A stretch of DNA of 64,000 bases, taken from the NCBI GenBank assembly GCA_001600615.1, contig BCKK01000001.1, forward strand, positions 659,082-723,081. Reading direction: 5' to 3'. Below the pieces are notes generated by a model, which saw only the letters and a program-made list of their open reading frames with translations, was not told the DNA's origin and did no database searches. The number at the start of each line of letters is the position of its first letter. Position 1 is the stretch's first letter. Source of the DNA: Dioszegia crocea. Taxonomy: Eukaryota; Basidiomycota; Tremellomycetes; Tremellales; Bulleribasidiaceae. Of this stretch, positions 24,559 to 35,542 are shown piece by piece. A program made the position numbers and the translations under genes.

Positions 24559-24887
24559 GGATATGAGTAGTGGGGATGGGGGTATCGCAGGTGGCTCTGA
24601 GTGTGCCTTGCCTACCAGCCTCTATACAGTGAGTAGTGGAGCAGGAACAGCGAACAGCGAACAGGGGACAATAACAACGCGCCCAGGTGTCACGCTACCT
24701 TCAAAATAAAGCGTGACATTGTGCCACACAGCCAGACTGAAACATAACCCCGGCTAACGCCGATGTGTGACCGCCCGTGCCTGAACTGAACCCTACGTCA
24801 CCGCCACCTTCCTTGTCTACAGCCATCTTTCCATTCCTCCCTCTCCCTTCAGTCATCCATACATCGCCCCCCTAACAACTACTCACA
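24559..24887. other. divergent promoter between the unknown nuclear gene and the OM14-like gene
   Basis: 329 nt separate the two start codons. The OM14-like side has a pyrimidine-rich leader. No TATA box is clear on either strand; shared regulation is possible but unproven. Confidence 0.45.
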
Positions 24888-26138
24888 ATGTCCTACGCTG
24901 CCATCGCAAAGAGCAACAGTGAGTGTGCATACTCACTCGAAACTGATCTCAGTCCCCGACGAGCCTATGGCACAGCCAGACCAATCTTTGGCAGATGGTC
25001 ACTTCGCCGGTGAGACCAGCGCACACGCCCTGCACCAGGACGAGAAGGTGTGTGTCTCTGCCAGCATAAAAGCTAATGCCCAGATCAACGTTCTTCCCGC
25101 CGGAACAGACCTTGAACACCCTCCTATTGAGGACGAGCACACCCGCCCTGAACCCATCACCTTGCACCATGCCGAGCCCGAGGTGTCGCACGCCCTCAGC
25201 GTAGCTCCCGAGCCCACCAAGGTGCCTGTTGACAAGGCAAAGTGGGAGCAAGCAGAGAAGAACCTAGAGGCCAACGTCAAGGACGGCGCGAAGAAGGTGG
25301 AGAAGAAGAGCAAAGAATTGGGCGATAAGGCCGAGAAGAAGGGCAAGGAGTTGGGTGAGAAGGCAGAGAGGGCCGGGAATGAGGTGGCGGATAAGGCTAA
25401 GGATTTGAAGAAGAAGGCCAAGGCGGAGTTGAATGAGGTAGAGAATAAGCTCGAGCCATACTGGGAGAAGACGAAGGATATCGTTTTGCGTCCTGGAACT
25501 CTGGGCGGATTGATGGGTGTCGGTATGTCGTCTTCTGGACCAATTTACACCCTGCTGATTCCCAGTCAACGTCGGTCTGCTCGGTACGCTCGGATACTTT
25601 GCCTACACACGCAGAGACCAGCCATGGGACCGCCGCCTCGTCGGTGGTGCCGCTGCCGGTACCCTTGCTGTCTTTGGCGCTGAGGGGTGAGCCAAAATCT
25701 TACTATACCCCATTGTCATCGCTAACTTGTAGCTACGTAACAGAGTCCTACCTCTCCACACCTGAAGGCCGAGCCGAGGCCGAACGCGCAAAGCGAGAAG
25801 GTTCCCGCGCGTACATGCAGGCCAAGGAAGTCATCCTCAGGCCCGGAGTCGCAGGTGGTCTTGCCGGTGTCGGTGAGTCTTGCAATGCTAAGACACAGGA
25901 TGTCAACTGACAAACAGTCAACCTGGCCGTGATTGGAACTGTCGGCTACTTCTCATACAAGAACTGGAACAAGATTTGGGACCCCCGAATCGTCAGCGCC
26001 GTCACCGTTGGGCTTGTGGGCTTGAGCGGATTGGAGGGGTGAGCTTCTTGATCCTTAGCGGAGTAGAAGAAATTAAGCTGACTTGTCAGATACGCCGGTA
26101 AGGCTTATGCCGACAATGAGCTGCCCAAGCGCAGGTAA
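24888..26138 (+). CDS. OM14-like mitochondrial outer-membrane protein with duplicated module
   Basis: Exons: 24888-24918, 24953-25047, 25084-25522, 25566-25686, 25733-25872, 25918-26038, 26090-26138; 331 residues. The N-terminus (MSYAAIAKSN) and an acidic leader precede a long amphipathic Lys/Glu/Asp helix made of KKxKELGDKAE-like repeats (about 25200-25440). Two copies of a membrane module follow: VLRPGTLGGLMGV/VNVGLLGTLGYFAY../RRLVGGAAAGTLAVFGAEG/Y, then ILRPGVAGGLAGV/VNLAVIGTVGYFSY../PRIVSAVTVGLVGLSGLEG/Y. Each is interrupted by introns at the same two positions and phases, and exons 4 and 6 are both 121 nt. The module matches the C-terminal domain of fungal OM14, which helps dock ribosomes carrying mitochondrial precursors. 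OM14 identity rests on my memory of the family; the duplication is directly visible. Confidence 0.75.
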
Positions 26139-26783
26139 AGGGTTGATCAGAAGTGAGGACGGATAAGAATGCATGGCGAGAAGCAATATAGACCAGGGCA
26201 AGGCGAGGGCGCGCAGCTGCGACAAGTGTTTTCCGTTTGTTGGGGGATTTTTGCTTGTACGAGTATGAATACACGTCTCAGCCGTTGAGTCCGAGGAGCA
26301 CTAGCCGCCTCTGCCGCAGAAGCAGCAGTCACTATAACATAAGGTGGGTCATCTATGAGTACAGGGGACGCGCCGGGCCAAGCCGGCAAAGGGTCGACAG
26401 GGCCAGGGACGAGCGCGTGTTGACGTTAGGTTTGTCGCTTGGTGCCTGAATCGCCGTATTAGGTTTAGGCGCGATTTTTGTTATGGCTCGTATACCATCC
26501 ACCTTACCCGCTTCATATAGACTTATAGCTGTACCATCTGGCCCCCGGTAGACGCTGTTTGCTGTGCCTACGGTCATCGTCACTGTATTGGCCTGAAAAT
26601 CTACTCGAGCTTCTTGATAATTACGCGCCAAGGCTTCGACATCTTTCCGCCCATCTCCACATAGGCTGTAGGCCTACATCTCCGACCATCTTATGTCGCT
26701 GGGGGCTTAAGCTCCGCATATATCATTCACACCCAACGAAACCTCCCGCCATTTCGACCATTGATCGCAAGCCCACATACATC
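26139..26783. other. intergenic region
   Basis: About 645 nt. A reverse open frame at 26353-26631 has no ATG before an upstream in-frame stop and no family motif, so I do not call it. A reverse-strand transcript cannot be excluded. Confidence 0.4.
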
Positions 26784-28991
26784 ATGTCCACCCACATTCC
26801 CTCCCTCTTCCGACCGACGAGACGAGACCTGATCATAGTCTTACTAGCCCTGTCCACATCATACCTCTTCCTCTCCCCCCGACCTGAAACTTCAACTTTG
26901 GGCACAACAGAACCACTCTATCTTCACCCTACACCAATTGGCGACAATTCGGGCACATCAGCATCAGGTAAACTCAAACTTATCCCAGATTGGTTATGGC
27001 ATACTCCTCCTGCCTCTCCAAATCCGGCCCCTGAACCAGCGCGCGAGAGTACATTTGGCGAGAGTGTGAAAACGTACGGAACGTCCGAGTCGGGGTATGT
27101 TATGGGTGGGTCGGCGGGGGCGGGGGTCGGCGAGTCAAATCGGATCCAAGGGATGCCTGATCAGATTTGGGATCAGGGTAATGAAGATCGACCTCTTACC
27201 GGCGATCACGCGCCTGAGATTGGGGGGTTGACGACGGAGTTATTGGGTCATCAACCAGGATGGACATTGATGGATCGGGTTTACCTCTTTGCTGGAAGCT
27301 TATACGTCGTCACGTAGGTCTCGCGTTTTGCGCTTTAGGCCCAAGTGAGAAGATAGTGGGCTAATGGACTCCCAGGGAGAAGTCACAAGAATGGCCAGAT
27401 TTGGTACATATGACTTCGACTGGTAAACCGGCGAATAATGATCCGGGAAATGCAGAAGAGAGATATCCGACTGGAAAAGAGGTACGTTGGTGTTTCTCCT
27501 TTGGAACCCCTCATTTCTAATAGGCGATGGGTTGCTATCGACTGGTTCGCAGGAACTCAGCTAATGGGATAGATCATCTTCATTTCACCCAGAGAAGCAG
27601 CCGAATTGTGGGGTCCGAGAGTCATGAAGATGGCAGGGACGACGTGGTTATTCAATGATGGACAATGTAGGTTTGGGACTTTCTACCATGGAAAGACTCA
27701 GACTGACGCATAGTCATCGACCATTACTATCACTTCTCTGCTGAACTCTTACTTGGCGCATGGAGAGCTTATGCGATGCTCGATACGAACATCACACCAG
27801 AAGGGGAGACGACTCTACCTCCCCCTCGTCGGGCATGGTTCATGCATCAGAACGCAACGGAATGGTGAGTTACAAATCTTGGGCTCACTGATGCCCCCAC
27901 ACCATACCCCTTGAAGGACTCCCGCTGATTCTCAGGCGCGATAAACCCCGATTCAACCCCACCGTCCTATTTTCCGCCTTCCCCTCTATCGCTTTACTCT
28001 ACCCACAAGACTGGGAAGATTTCGCACTCGTGACCAACTCCACTCACCCCAGGGCATACATGCTCGAACGTGCCCTCCTCGCAGATCGGTCCGCCGCATT
28101 CTACGGAGACTACACCGCCCCTACATCCCGCACGGTCGCTTCGGCAATATGGGTCGGACAGACCAGTCCATGGTGGTGGGAACCTATCCGACGTCAAATT
28201 TTACGAGTCGCCACTGTTCCCGATTCAGTCATCAACCGGAATTTGGAAGGATGGGGCGCAATAGATCCAGTACATTTCATGTCGGGTGTAACACCCGGTC
28301 ATGCCCATCCAATAGGTCGGAAACCGCTCGAAGGGGATATGGACGTTGATCGTACGGCCGGATTGAAACCCGTAGGGGATTATAGTCCGGTCGTTACGTA
28401 TATCTCGAGACAGAGTTCGAGGCGGAGATTGAATAAGGAAAGCCATGAGGGTCTGGTTAGGGCGTTAGAGGCTGGGAGGGATAAGTTGGGGTATGAGCTG
28501 CATGTTGTTGAGGCGGAGAAATTGAGCAGGGAGGAACAGTTTGCTCTGGCCGGGAAGACAACAGTGAGTTTGAGCGTCTTTGGTCCACTTCGAACCAAAT
28601 CGGCAAAGCGAAGATTGGGAGCAGGAGACGAGGGTTATACTGATCCTGTAGATTATGCTCGGCGTACATGGGAATGGTCTGACGCATTTACTATGGATGC
28701 CAGCTACACCCCGAAGCGCAGTGATTGAAATGTACTTCCGAGGAGGTTTCGCAAGGGATTGTAAGTGTACCCGTTCCCGTCCACCAGAATTACCCCAAAC
28801 TGACCCCGCTAGACCAATGGACAGCGCATTGTCTCGGTATGCGTCATTTCGGCGTACAGCACGATGTGAGCTATACGGCGCCTGCCCTACCTGAGGTGGA
28901 GTATCCTGAAGGGTTTCACGGGACGGAAATTACGGTTGATGGACCGTTTGTTGCTGGGTTGATTGAGGATCGATTATCTGGGCGGATATAG
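26784..28991 (+). CDS. GT61-family glycosyltransferase (DUF563), Golgi type II membrane protein
   Basis: Exons: 26784-27313, 27376-27481, 27573-27666, 27714-27864, 27936-28563, 28652-28760, 28813-28991; 598 residues. A short cytoplasmic N-terminus precedes one signal-anchor helix (DLIIVLLALSTSYLFLS, about residues 16-33) and a Gly/Pro/Ser stem. The catalytic part shows family landmarks: FIDHYYHFSAELLLG, the variable middle with NRNLEGWGAID, and IMLGVHGNGLTHLLWMP followed by VIEMYFRGG. GT61 enzymes include plant xylosyltransferases and animal EOGT/POMGNT2; donor and acceptor here are unknown. In capsulate or mannan-rich basidiomycete yeasts a role in surface glycans is plausible but is inference. 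The HGNGLTH motif is only in frame when the intron 28564-28651 is removed. Confidence 0.85.
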
Positions 28992-29250
28992 CGAATGGGT
29001 TTGAAGGGGGTGGGTGTGATGGGGGAGGAGAGCTGGGAGGTTGGCGATCTTAAGCTTAAGTGGGAGCATATCAGGTTTCTTATCATCATATACATACGGG
29101 AAATATGGCACATCTTTTTTTGGGCGATGCAAATATGCATCATATCTAGGTTCACTCTAGTGTCTCAATCTTGCTCGACTCGACTTCGTCAATGGGACTT
29201 GTGACTCCGTATCCCCTTCGCCCACCCAAGCTCTGCTCAGCCCCCCGAGC

Positions 29251-30211
29251 CTAGTCTTTCGCCTTCAAAACATCTTCCACCGCCCCCCTCAATTCCCCAA
29301 TCGTAGCCTGTGGATCTTTACTCCCAAAAACCGCCGTACCAGCCACAAGCACATTACTACCCGCCTGCGCACACTGACACGCATTCCCGCTACCCACACC
29401 GCCATCCACCTGAATATTCTTGTCTGGGAATCGAGCTCGGAGATCCAATACTTTCTCAAGACACTCGGGCATGAATTTCTGCCCGCCTCGGCCTGGTCGG
29501 ACAGTCATGACGAGTAGTAAATCGGCAGAGTTGCCGAGTTGGGACGTTATGGCTGATGAAGGGGTTTCGGGGGAAATGGCTAGACCGGCTGACATGCCGT
29601 GTGCGTGGATCGAATCGAGGACTGCTTGGTGGTCGGCTGGAGAGTGTGTCAGCATAGGTGTTAACGTAATGAAGATGGTAGATGTGGAGCATTGCTTGGG
29701 CTGACGTTATTGGGAGCAGGGCGGAACTTACAGGTCGACTCATAGTGGAATGTATAGCTCTTTCCGCCAGCTTCGGCAATTTCAGGTACCCACTAATGAC
29801 GATCAGATGTGTCCAGTCACACACACTTCGTGAAACTGTTAGCTCACCTTGAGAGGGTCAGAGACCATCATGTGGCAATCCATATAAATTCCAGGGACTT
29901 TATCCCGCACGGCCGATAAGACTGGAGCGCCCATTGTTATGTTTGGGACAAAGTGGCCATCCATCACGTCTGCAAGTCTCAGCTGATTCTATTCTTCACC
30001 AGCATCACATGACAATTGACAAGCTAGTGGCAGCTGAACTTACCCATGTGCAACCAATCACACCCTGCTGCCATCATCCGTTTACATTCTTCGGCGAGGT
30101 TGGAAAGGTCGCTCTGGATTCGTCAGCTACTACAACCGCACAACGAAAGTAGCCGTTTTCATAAAGCTGACTTACAGCCAAGACAGAGGGGGAAATGATA
30201 GCTTTGGACAT
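29251..30211 (-). CDS. RPE1: ribulose-5-phosphate 3-epimerase
   Basis: Transcript order: 30211-30176, 30113-30044, 29969-29848, 29792-29732, 29636-29251; 224 residues, the usual length. The TIM-barrel motifs are all present: ISPSVLA at the N-terminus, [14 protein letters not shown] (metal-binding His/Asp), [26 protein letters not shown] and IQVDGGVG with the catalytic Asp. The enzyme interconverts ribulose-5-phosphate and xylulose-5-phosphate in the pentose phosphate pathway, in the cytosol. The first exon is only 36 nt. Convergent with the GT61 gene, with a 259-nt gap. Confidence 0.96.
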
Positions 30212-30536
30212 TGTGTGATGATTGTATGAAGCAAAGGGGGTCGGCAGAAAAGTTCTGCGAAATCGAGGCGGCCGAAGTGAAACACGCACGGGCATGCTCG
30301 GACCTTCGGCCCGGTGAGGAATGTGGCGGACGACAGTAGGGTGGCAGCTGTGTGGGGAGGTGACTCTGGAGTATCTGCCTCAGTAAAGACGGCTCTTTCG
30401 TGGCAGACATGGCCGGAGAGCTGTTCACCAGTCAAATTGCATGAGAACTCTACGAATCATATACACACCAGACTATCCCTATACACACCACAATACCCCG
30501 CACCACAGCAGCCCCCATTCGCCGGCTGCGACAAGA
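30212..30536. other. short intergenic region
   Basis: About 325 nt between the RPE1 start and the HMG-box gene stop; both genes read leftward. It must serve as HMG-gene terminator and RPE1 promoter. No further feature is recognised. Confidence 0.5.
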
Positions 30537-33046
30537 TCACCACATCTCATTCGCCTGTTGTACAGCATCTTCAAAGTCCCCCAGCCCATCCGCCGCCTTC
30601 CCAGCCATCCCCACCTGACCCTCAAAGAGCCCCTCATCAAAAACGACATGCCCACTAGGTGTCTGTTGCTGCTCTGCCAAACCTCCCATTCCCCACTCGC
30701 GCATAACCCTCGGATCATGCCCCTGCTCTCCATCTTCCTCATCCTCCACTCTCGCATGCAACCCTCCCCCATCTCCGCCCGGGATAGCCGAAGTCGGCAT
30801 CGACATCTCACCATGGTCTGCCTGTCCAGGATAGTGGCCGATGACGTCTGAGGGCGAGGCGACGTGGTGCAAGAGAGGGGGAAGGCGGTTGTAGGTGTCC
30901 ATATCGAGCATATCGTACCCTTGCATATACCCATCTTCTTGGCGTCCTTGTCCATCCGGTCCATGACCATAACCCTGGGGTCCATGACCGTATGGCGAGG
31001 GTTGATCCATCCCGTCATACTCCGCCCCATGCTGGTTGGCGCCAGGATAAAACTGATCCATCCTCGGCAAATCATACGCCGGCTGATCATCATACCCCAC
31101 CATACTCGGCAAGTGGTACATGTCCTCCGGGTATTCCTGGCCTGGACCATACGGCCCATTGCCATTCCCATCCGGATAACCCTCATACGCTCCCGGCATA
31201 GGATTCCCATACACATCCACCATATGTCCACCTTCCACCTCATAACCACCGCCAGGCATATACTCCATCTCGCCCGCCGAGCCATAGTGCGCATGCCCAG
31301 GGTGACCGGGGTAGGCATGGTGCATACCTGGCGTCTGTAAACCCGCATGAGCATGTGCTGCCATTGCTTCCGCATGTTGCTGTTGGAGTTGCTGCTGCTG
31401 AGCATTGTATAGCGACATATTGAGCAAATTGTGGCCGAGGAGATTTGCACGCATGGCCTTTTGTCGGTTTTGAGCCTTTTGAGCACGCATAGCCCCCTTG
31501 GATAACTGTCCGGGATCTCGACGACGGCGACTGGTATATCAGCGTATTACTCCACCACCGCCCAGTCGCAGAACTTACCTTCTTGATCGCGCAGCACTTC
31601 CCTCTGGCGAGATATCGACATCTTCACCAACCAGCGCCTGATCCTTGATCTCCTTCTCCAACTCTCCACCCGCTTTACCCTTGATGAGCGCCTCAGCAAC
31701 AGCTTCAACCTTCTCATCCTCCGCCCCGTCTTTCCGAACCCGACGGCGAATGATATCCGTCCGGCGGAACACAGGCTGATACCTGTAATTGGGGTGCCTA
31801 GCCCATCAGCCTCTATCCACCTCCCATGTTCCAGACTTATTACTCACTTTCGCTGATGCTCTTCCTTCTCCAACCTTGCCATCTCCTGGAACTTGGCCCG
31901 CACATCCACCGGAGCCTCTTTCCACATCTTGGCAGCGACGACTGAGATATTCTGATGCTTCACCTCGACGCTAGGCGGGATCAGGTTGGAGTCGGTGATG
32001 TGTTTCCGGAACAGGATGAAGGCGTTCCGCGCTCGCTTGACGTGGCCTTCGGGTTGCTAGATAGGTCAGCTCTATCCCACTCAGCTCCAAGACTACCGAC
32101 TTACCTTCCTCGCGTGACTCTTCTTCTGCTTGACTTTCGGCGCTGGTACACCACCAGCGACCAAAGCCGTCTTGCGCCCTGCCGGAACGTTGTTTCCCGG
32201 TTCATACTCCGACTCCCCATCCGCATCTGTGCCAGAGGGAGTGATGGGGGAGTTGTCCTGCGTGGAGGAAGGCCCAGTACCGGCGATGGAGTTGGAGGGG
32301 TATGAGGCGGTACTTGACGAACCGGCAGAATAGCCGCCGAATCTTTGCGCGTCGAGTGCGGTCTGAAGGGTGAGATGAGCCCGAGCAAGAAGGTCGGCGC
32401 CTGTGGAGGGGGCAGCAATGGGACGAGCGGCGAATGGAGATGGGATGGCTCCGGTGGGGACGGACGCGATGTCGAAGAGGGGAGCCTGGAAGGGCAGGTC
32501 CAGGGGCTGTGTGGAGATGAGCTGTTGGACCAAAGCGGCATTTTTCAGAGCTGGAGGGGTGGATTCGGCGATGGTGTCGAGAGCGAGTAAGTCGGGGTCG
32601 ATTTGAGACTCTTGCTTGATCACGACGATAGGGGAGGTGGCGGCGGGGGCAGGGACGGGGGAGCTGGTACTGGCTTGGGTAGGAGCAGAAGTCGCGGCGA
32701 CTGCTGGGATGATCGGAGAGGCGAAAGCGGTTGTCACTGCTTGTCGGGGTACAGCAGGAGGGGCAAGGGCATCGATGGAAAGTGAGGCGGGCTGTCCAGC
32801 GAGGACAGAGAGGGAGGGGGTGATGAGCCTGTAAGGCTGTGGCTGGCCAGGGGAAGTGGCGGTCGTGAGGGGTTGCTGATTGTTTGCAGCTAGGTGGTCA
32901 GCGTAGCACTGAAGGCGTCTACGAGAGCGTAGGGAGCAGGATCAGAACTCACAACTCGTACTCTTCAAGCTCGTCTCTCTCGCCACCCGAATCGCCACTG
33001 CATCAAAGACAGGTACCATCGTCGTGTTCGTGGCCAGGGTTGTCAT
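30537..33046 (-). CDS. HMG-box transcription factor (MATA_HMG type)
   Basis: Transcript order: 33046-32953, 32889-32105, 32056-31848, 31797-31579, 31530-30537; 766 residues. A Pro/Ala/Ser-rich N-terminal half is followed by an HMG box spread over exons 3-4: HVKRARNAFILFRKHITDSN, ISVVAAKMWKEAP, FQEMARLEKEEHQRKHPNYRYQPVFRR. The RxRNAFILFR opening and HPNYRYQP ending are typical of sequence-specific fungal HMG factors related to mating and sexual development (Ste11, Prf1, Mat2 types). After a Lys/Arg segment comes a Gln-rich stretch and a long Gly/Tyr/Met/His/Pro-rich tail, likely a transactivation or low-complexity region. Whether this is the mating regulator of the species cannot be told from the window; no other mating-type gene is near. 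Confidence 0.88.
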
Positions 33047-34034
33047 CTTGCTGTTGCTTCAAAACAGAGGGGTAGTCAAGGAAAGGATCGCAAGGTCAGA
33101 GGATGTCAGAGTTGAGGGAGGTAGGCTTGCTTGTCGTGATGGTAAGGGAGAACGTCTTGGTTTGCACGAAGGGGGAAGTAAGGAAAAGGATCAGTAAAGC
33201 CGTCTGCTTGTCTCTTGTCTTTCTTGATTGAATACTGAAAGGTCGTCTGGGTAGTATATGCTTGGTTGCTACTTGAGCTTGAGCTTGAAAGGTTAAGCAA
33301 GAAATGAAAGAGGGACGATGGGAAAAAGGGAAGAGAGGTGGGTCGCTCTTTTCAACGCCACTGGAGAGAGGGTACAGGTTGCAGAGGGTGAATGGAGAGT
33401 GTGAGTAGAGGAGGGATAGGAGAGAATAGTGAAAGGAAGGTAGAGAGGGGGGGTGGCGTACGTCCTATCTCGCAGGACCTAAGGGGTGGAGGGGAAAGGC
33501 ATGAAAGGATCGACAAGGGTACAGGCTGGCCGGAAAGGGGCCTAGGGGAAAGGGCGGTAAGGGTGTGTCTCAAGGACAAAAGCGGTAAAGCACGGATAAT
33601 GGCGCAAGGTAGCGGAGGGGGAAGGTATGAAAGGATCGACAAGGAGTTGAGCTCGAGGGGAAAGGGTGGTATGGTGTTTTGGATCAGATGCGGGGCGGTG
33701 TGCATCGTACCGGCCGTATTCCGTATCGGTGTTCCGCGCCTTCCTTTCTTGAGTTCGGGGTGCTTTTCGATGTACTGTGTTAGCTGTAGATTCACAGGAG
33801 GACAGTATGCGTCGCGTCGAGTCGACACCGTCAAGTAAGCGATGAAGAGTCTGAGTTGGCCGTGGTCCCCATGGATATCCAGACGCTGCCGGACGTCGCC
33901 CGGGAGAATACCCTAACGCCCGACCGTAGGACTCCTGCCGAGAAAGCTGGACGACCTGAAGGTTCATTCAGTATGCATTATCTTTGTCTTCCCTTTTTGT
34001 TCCGGCACCCTCAACTCCCCTCTCATCGCATCGC
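33047..34034. other. upstream region of the HMG-box gene, long pyrimidine-rich leader
   Basis: Nearly 1 kb with no supported gene. On the coding (minus) strand it is strikingly CT-rich from about 33250 to 33650, suggesting a long 5' leader or promoter of the HMG gene. ORFs on either strand here follow from this bias. Confidence 0.45.
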
Positions 34035-35542
34035 CTAGATCCTCTTTGCGCTAGCGCTCTCATCAACTTCCTCAGCCATAGTAGCTAGCGGGCTGTTGCT
34101 GCGCTACAAAAAATCAGCCCAGCACTTCATCGTAGCCGCCGTCAACTCACCTCAGCCTGCTTGATGCTATCCTTGATCTCCGAGTCGCTAGGCTTGTCGG
34201 AATCATCAACATTGTCGGGGGTAGAAGAAGACGAAGAGGATTTGGGTGAAGACGTGGAACCAGATTTAGAATCAACAGCTTCTTTAGCCTGACCAATGGC
34301 TGACCCGGCCTTGGAAGCGGCTGAATCGGCAGTCTCTTTCGCTTTGCTAGATGCGGAATCGGCAGTCTCCCTCGCTTTGCCCATGGCGGAATCGGCGGCA
34401 TCTTTGGCTGAACCAGCGGCATCTTTGGCCTTGTCGGCTACTGATCCAGCGGCATCTTTGGCTTTGTCGAGCATTGATCCAGCGGATGCTTTGGCCTTGT
34501 CAACGGCGGATCCGGCGGCGTCCTATCGTGTCAGATGAGGCCTTGTCCAAGTTGTCTAGGCTATTGCTCACCTTAGCCTTGTCGACAGTTTCCTCAGCCT
34601 TGTCTCCGGTTGACTTCCCGCTGGAGCCTGAAGCTAGTTTCTGACAGACTGTCAGTCATAATCCCACATTATACCACCTAGAAGAAACTGAACCTACGTG
34701 GACAGGCCCATCAGATTTCGTAGCGGCATTGTCACCCTCGACATTCTTGTCAATCGTGCCGTTGAACTTGTCACCGGTCGACGCACCCCTAGACATAGGC
34801 TTCTGGTCGTCTCGCTTCGAAGGGATCTCGGTACGTGGGCGGTTCTCACCCTCGTGGACTGGCTTGTCTTTCGAGATGGTGACATCGTCAAGCTGATCGT
34901 GTCAGCGAAATATTGGTTGTGGGAATTGGGCTGAATTGAGGACAATCACAACACTCTCTCATCGCTGGGACTTCGCTGTCCACTCGGTTTGCGACAGCCC
35001 TACGCCATTCCCCCTGCTATAAAGAGGCCCCATCCCCTTTGCCTCTTCTCCACGATCGACTAACGGCCCTTCGGCAACAGTTCGGTCCTAGCTCCATCCA
35101 CCCGACTGTTCACGCCCAATCTAACGCCTTAAATCGACTTACTGATGCTGGTCGATCGCCTGATTCACGCTCCTTCCTCATCAATTCCCTCGCCTTGTCG
35201 TGGTGCTCATCCTCGTGCTCTGGCTTGCTGCTTCCGTCGGCTACATGTGCTCCCGCACCCTTAGCGTCAATGTTCTCGTGGACAATGTGAGCGGCTTTAT
35301 CGCCTGAAGGCATGAGGATGAAGGCGGTCTGGATACGTCAGCGCATGATCTTGAGCTCGCTTATAGCGGTTTGATATATCACTGACCAGAGATCCAAAGA
35401 CAGCGGCTGACCCTAGAGCCCAGGGCATGTTGCTGCTCCCGTGCGATGCGGTCGATGCTGCTCTGCGAGGAGCAATCTGAGCGACTGGCAGCGCATGACG
35501 AGCTGCTCTGGCTGTGTTGAGAAGGGATGATCGAATGGACAT
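34035..35542 (-). CDS. mitochondrial LEA-like amphipathic-repeat protein
   Basis: Transcript order: 35542-35387, 35328-35143, 34892-34698, 34640-34572, 34522-34151, 34103-34035; 348 residues. The N-terminus looks like a mitochondrial presequence (SLLNTARAARHALPVAQ, with RRAAS), followed by one membrane-like segment (MPWALGSAAVFGSLTAFILMP). The rest is very hydrophilic: a charged linker, then about 11-residue repeats of the type DKAKDAAGSA / SKAKETADSA (34290-34522), as in group-3 LEA proteins, which fold as amphipathic helices on drying and protect membranes. The repeats end in a Ser/Asp tail. The intron at 34893-35142 is 250 nt, far longer than the others, so a two-gene reading is possible; however, the downstream exon has no own start in a fitting frame. 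Function is inference from composition. Confidence 0.65.

Noticed and set aside
26353..26631. reverse ORF between the OM14-like and GT61 genes
   Set aside because: No ATG before an in-frame upstream stop, no family motif.
30864..31340. 158-codon forward ORF
   Set aside because: Antisense shadow of the same Gly/Tyr/Met-rich exon.
30479..31486. 335-codon reverse ORF
   Set aside because: Shadow frame of the HMG-box gene's last exon, kept open by its ATG/CAT- and GG-rich codons.
33392..33838. 148-codon forward ORF
   Set aside because: Arises from the purine-rich plus strand of the HMG-gene leader.
34893..35142. separate gene boundary within the LEA-like gene
   Set aside because: The 250-nt gap is long, but the downstream exon has no start codon in a fitting frame; one gene is simpler.
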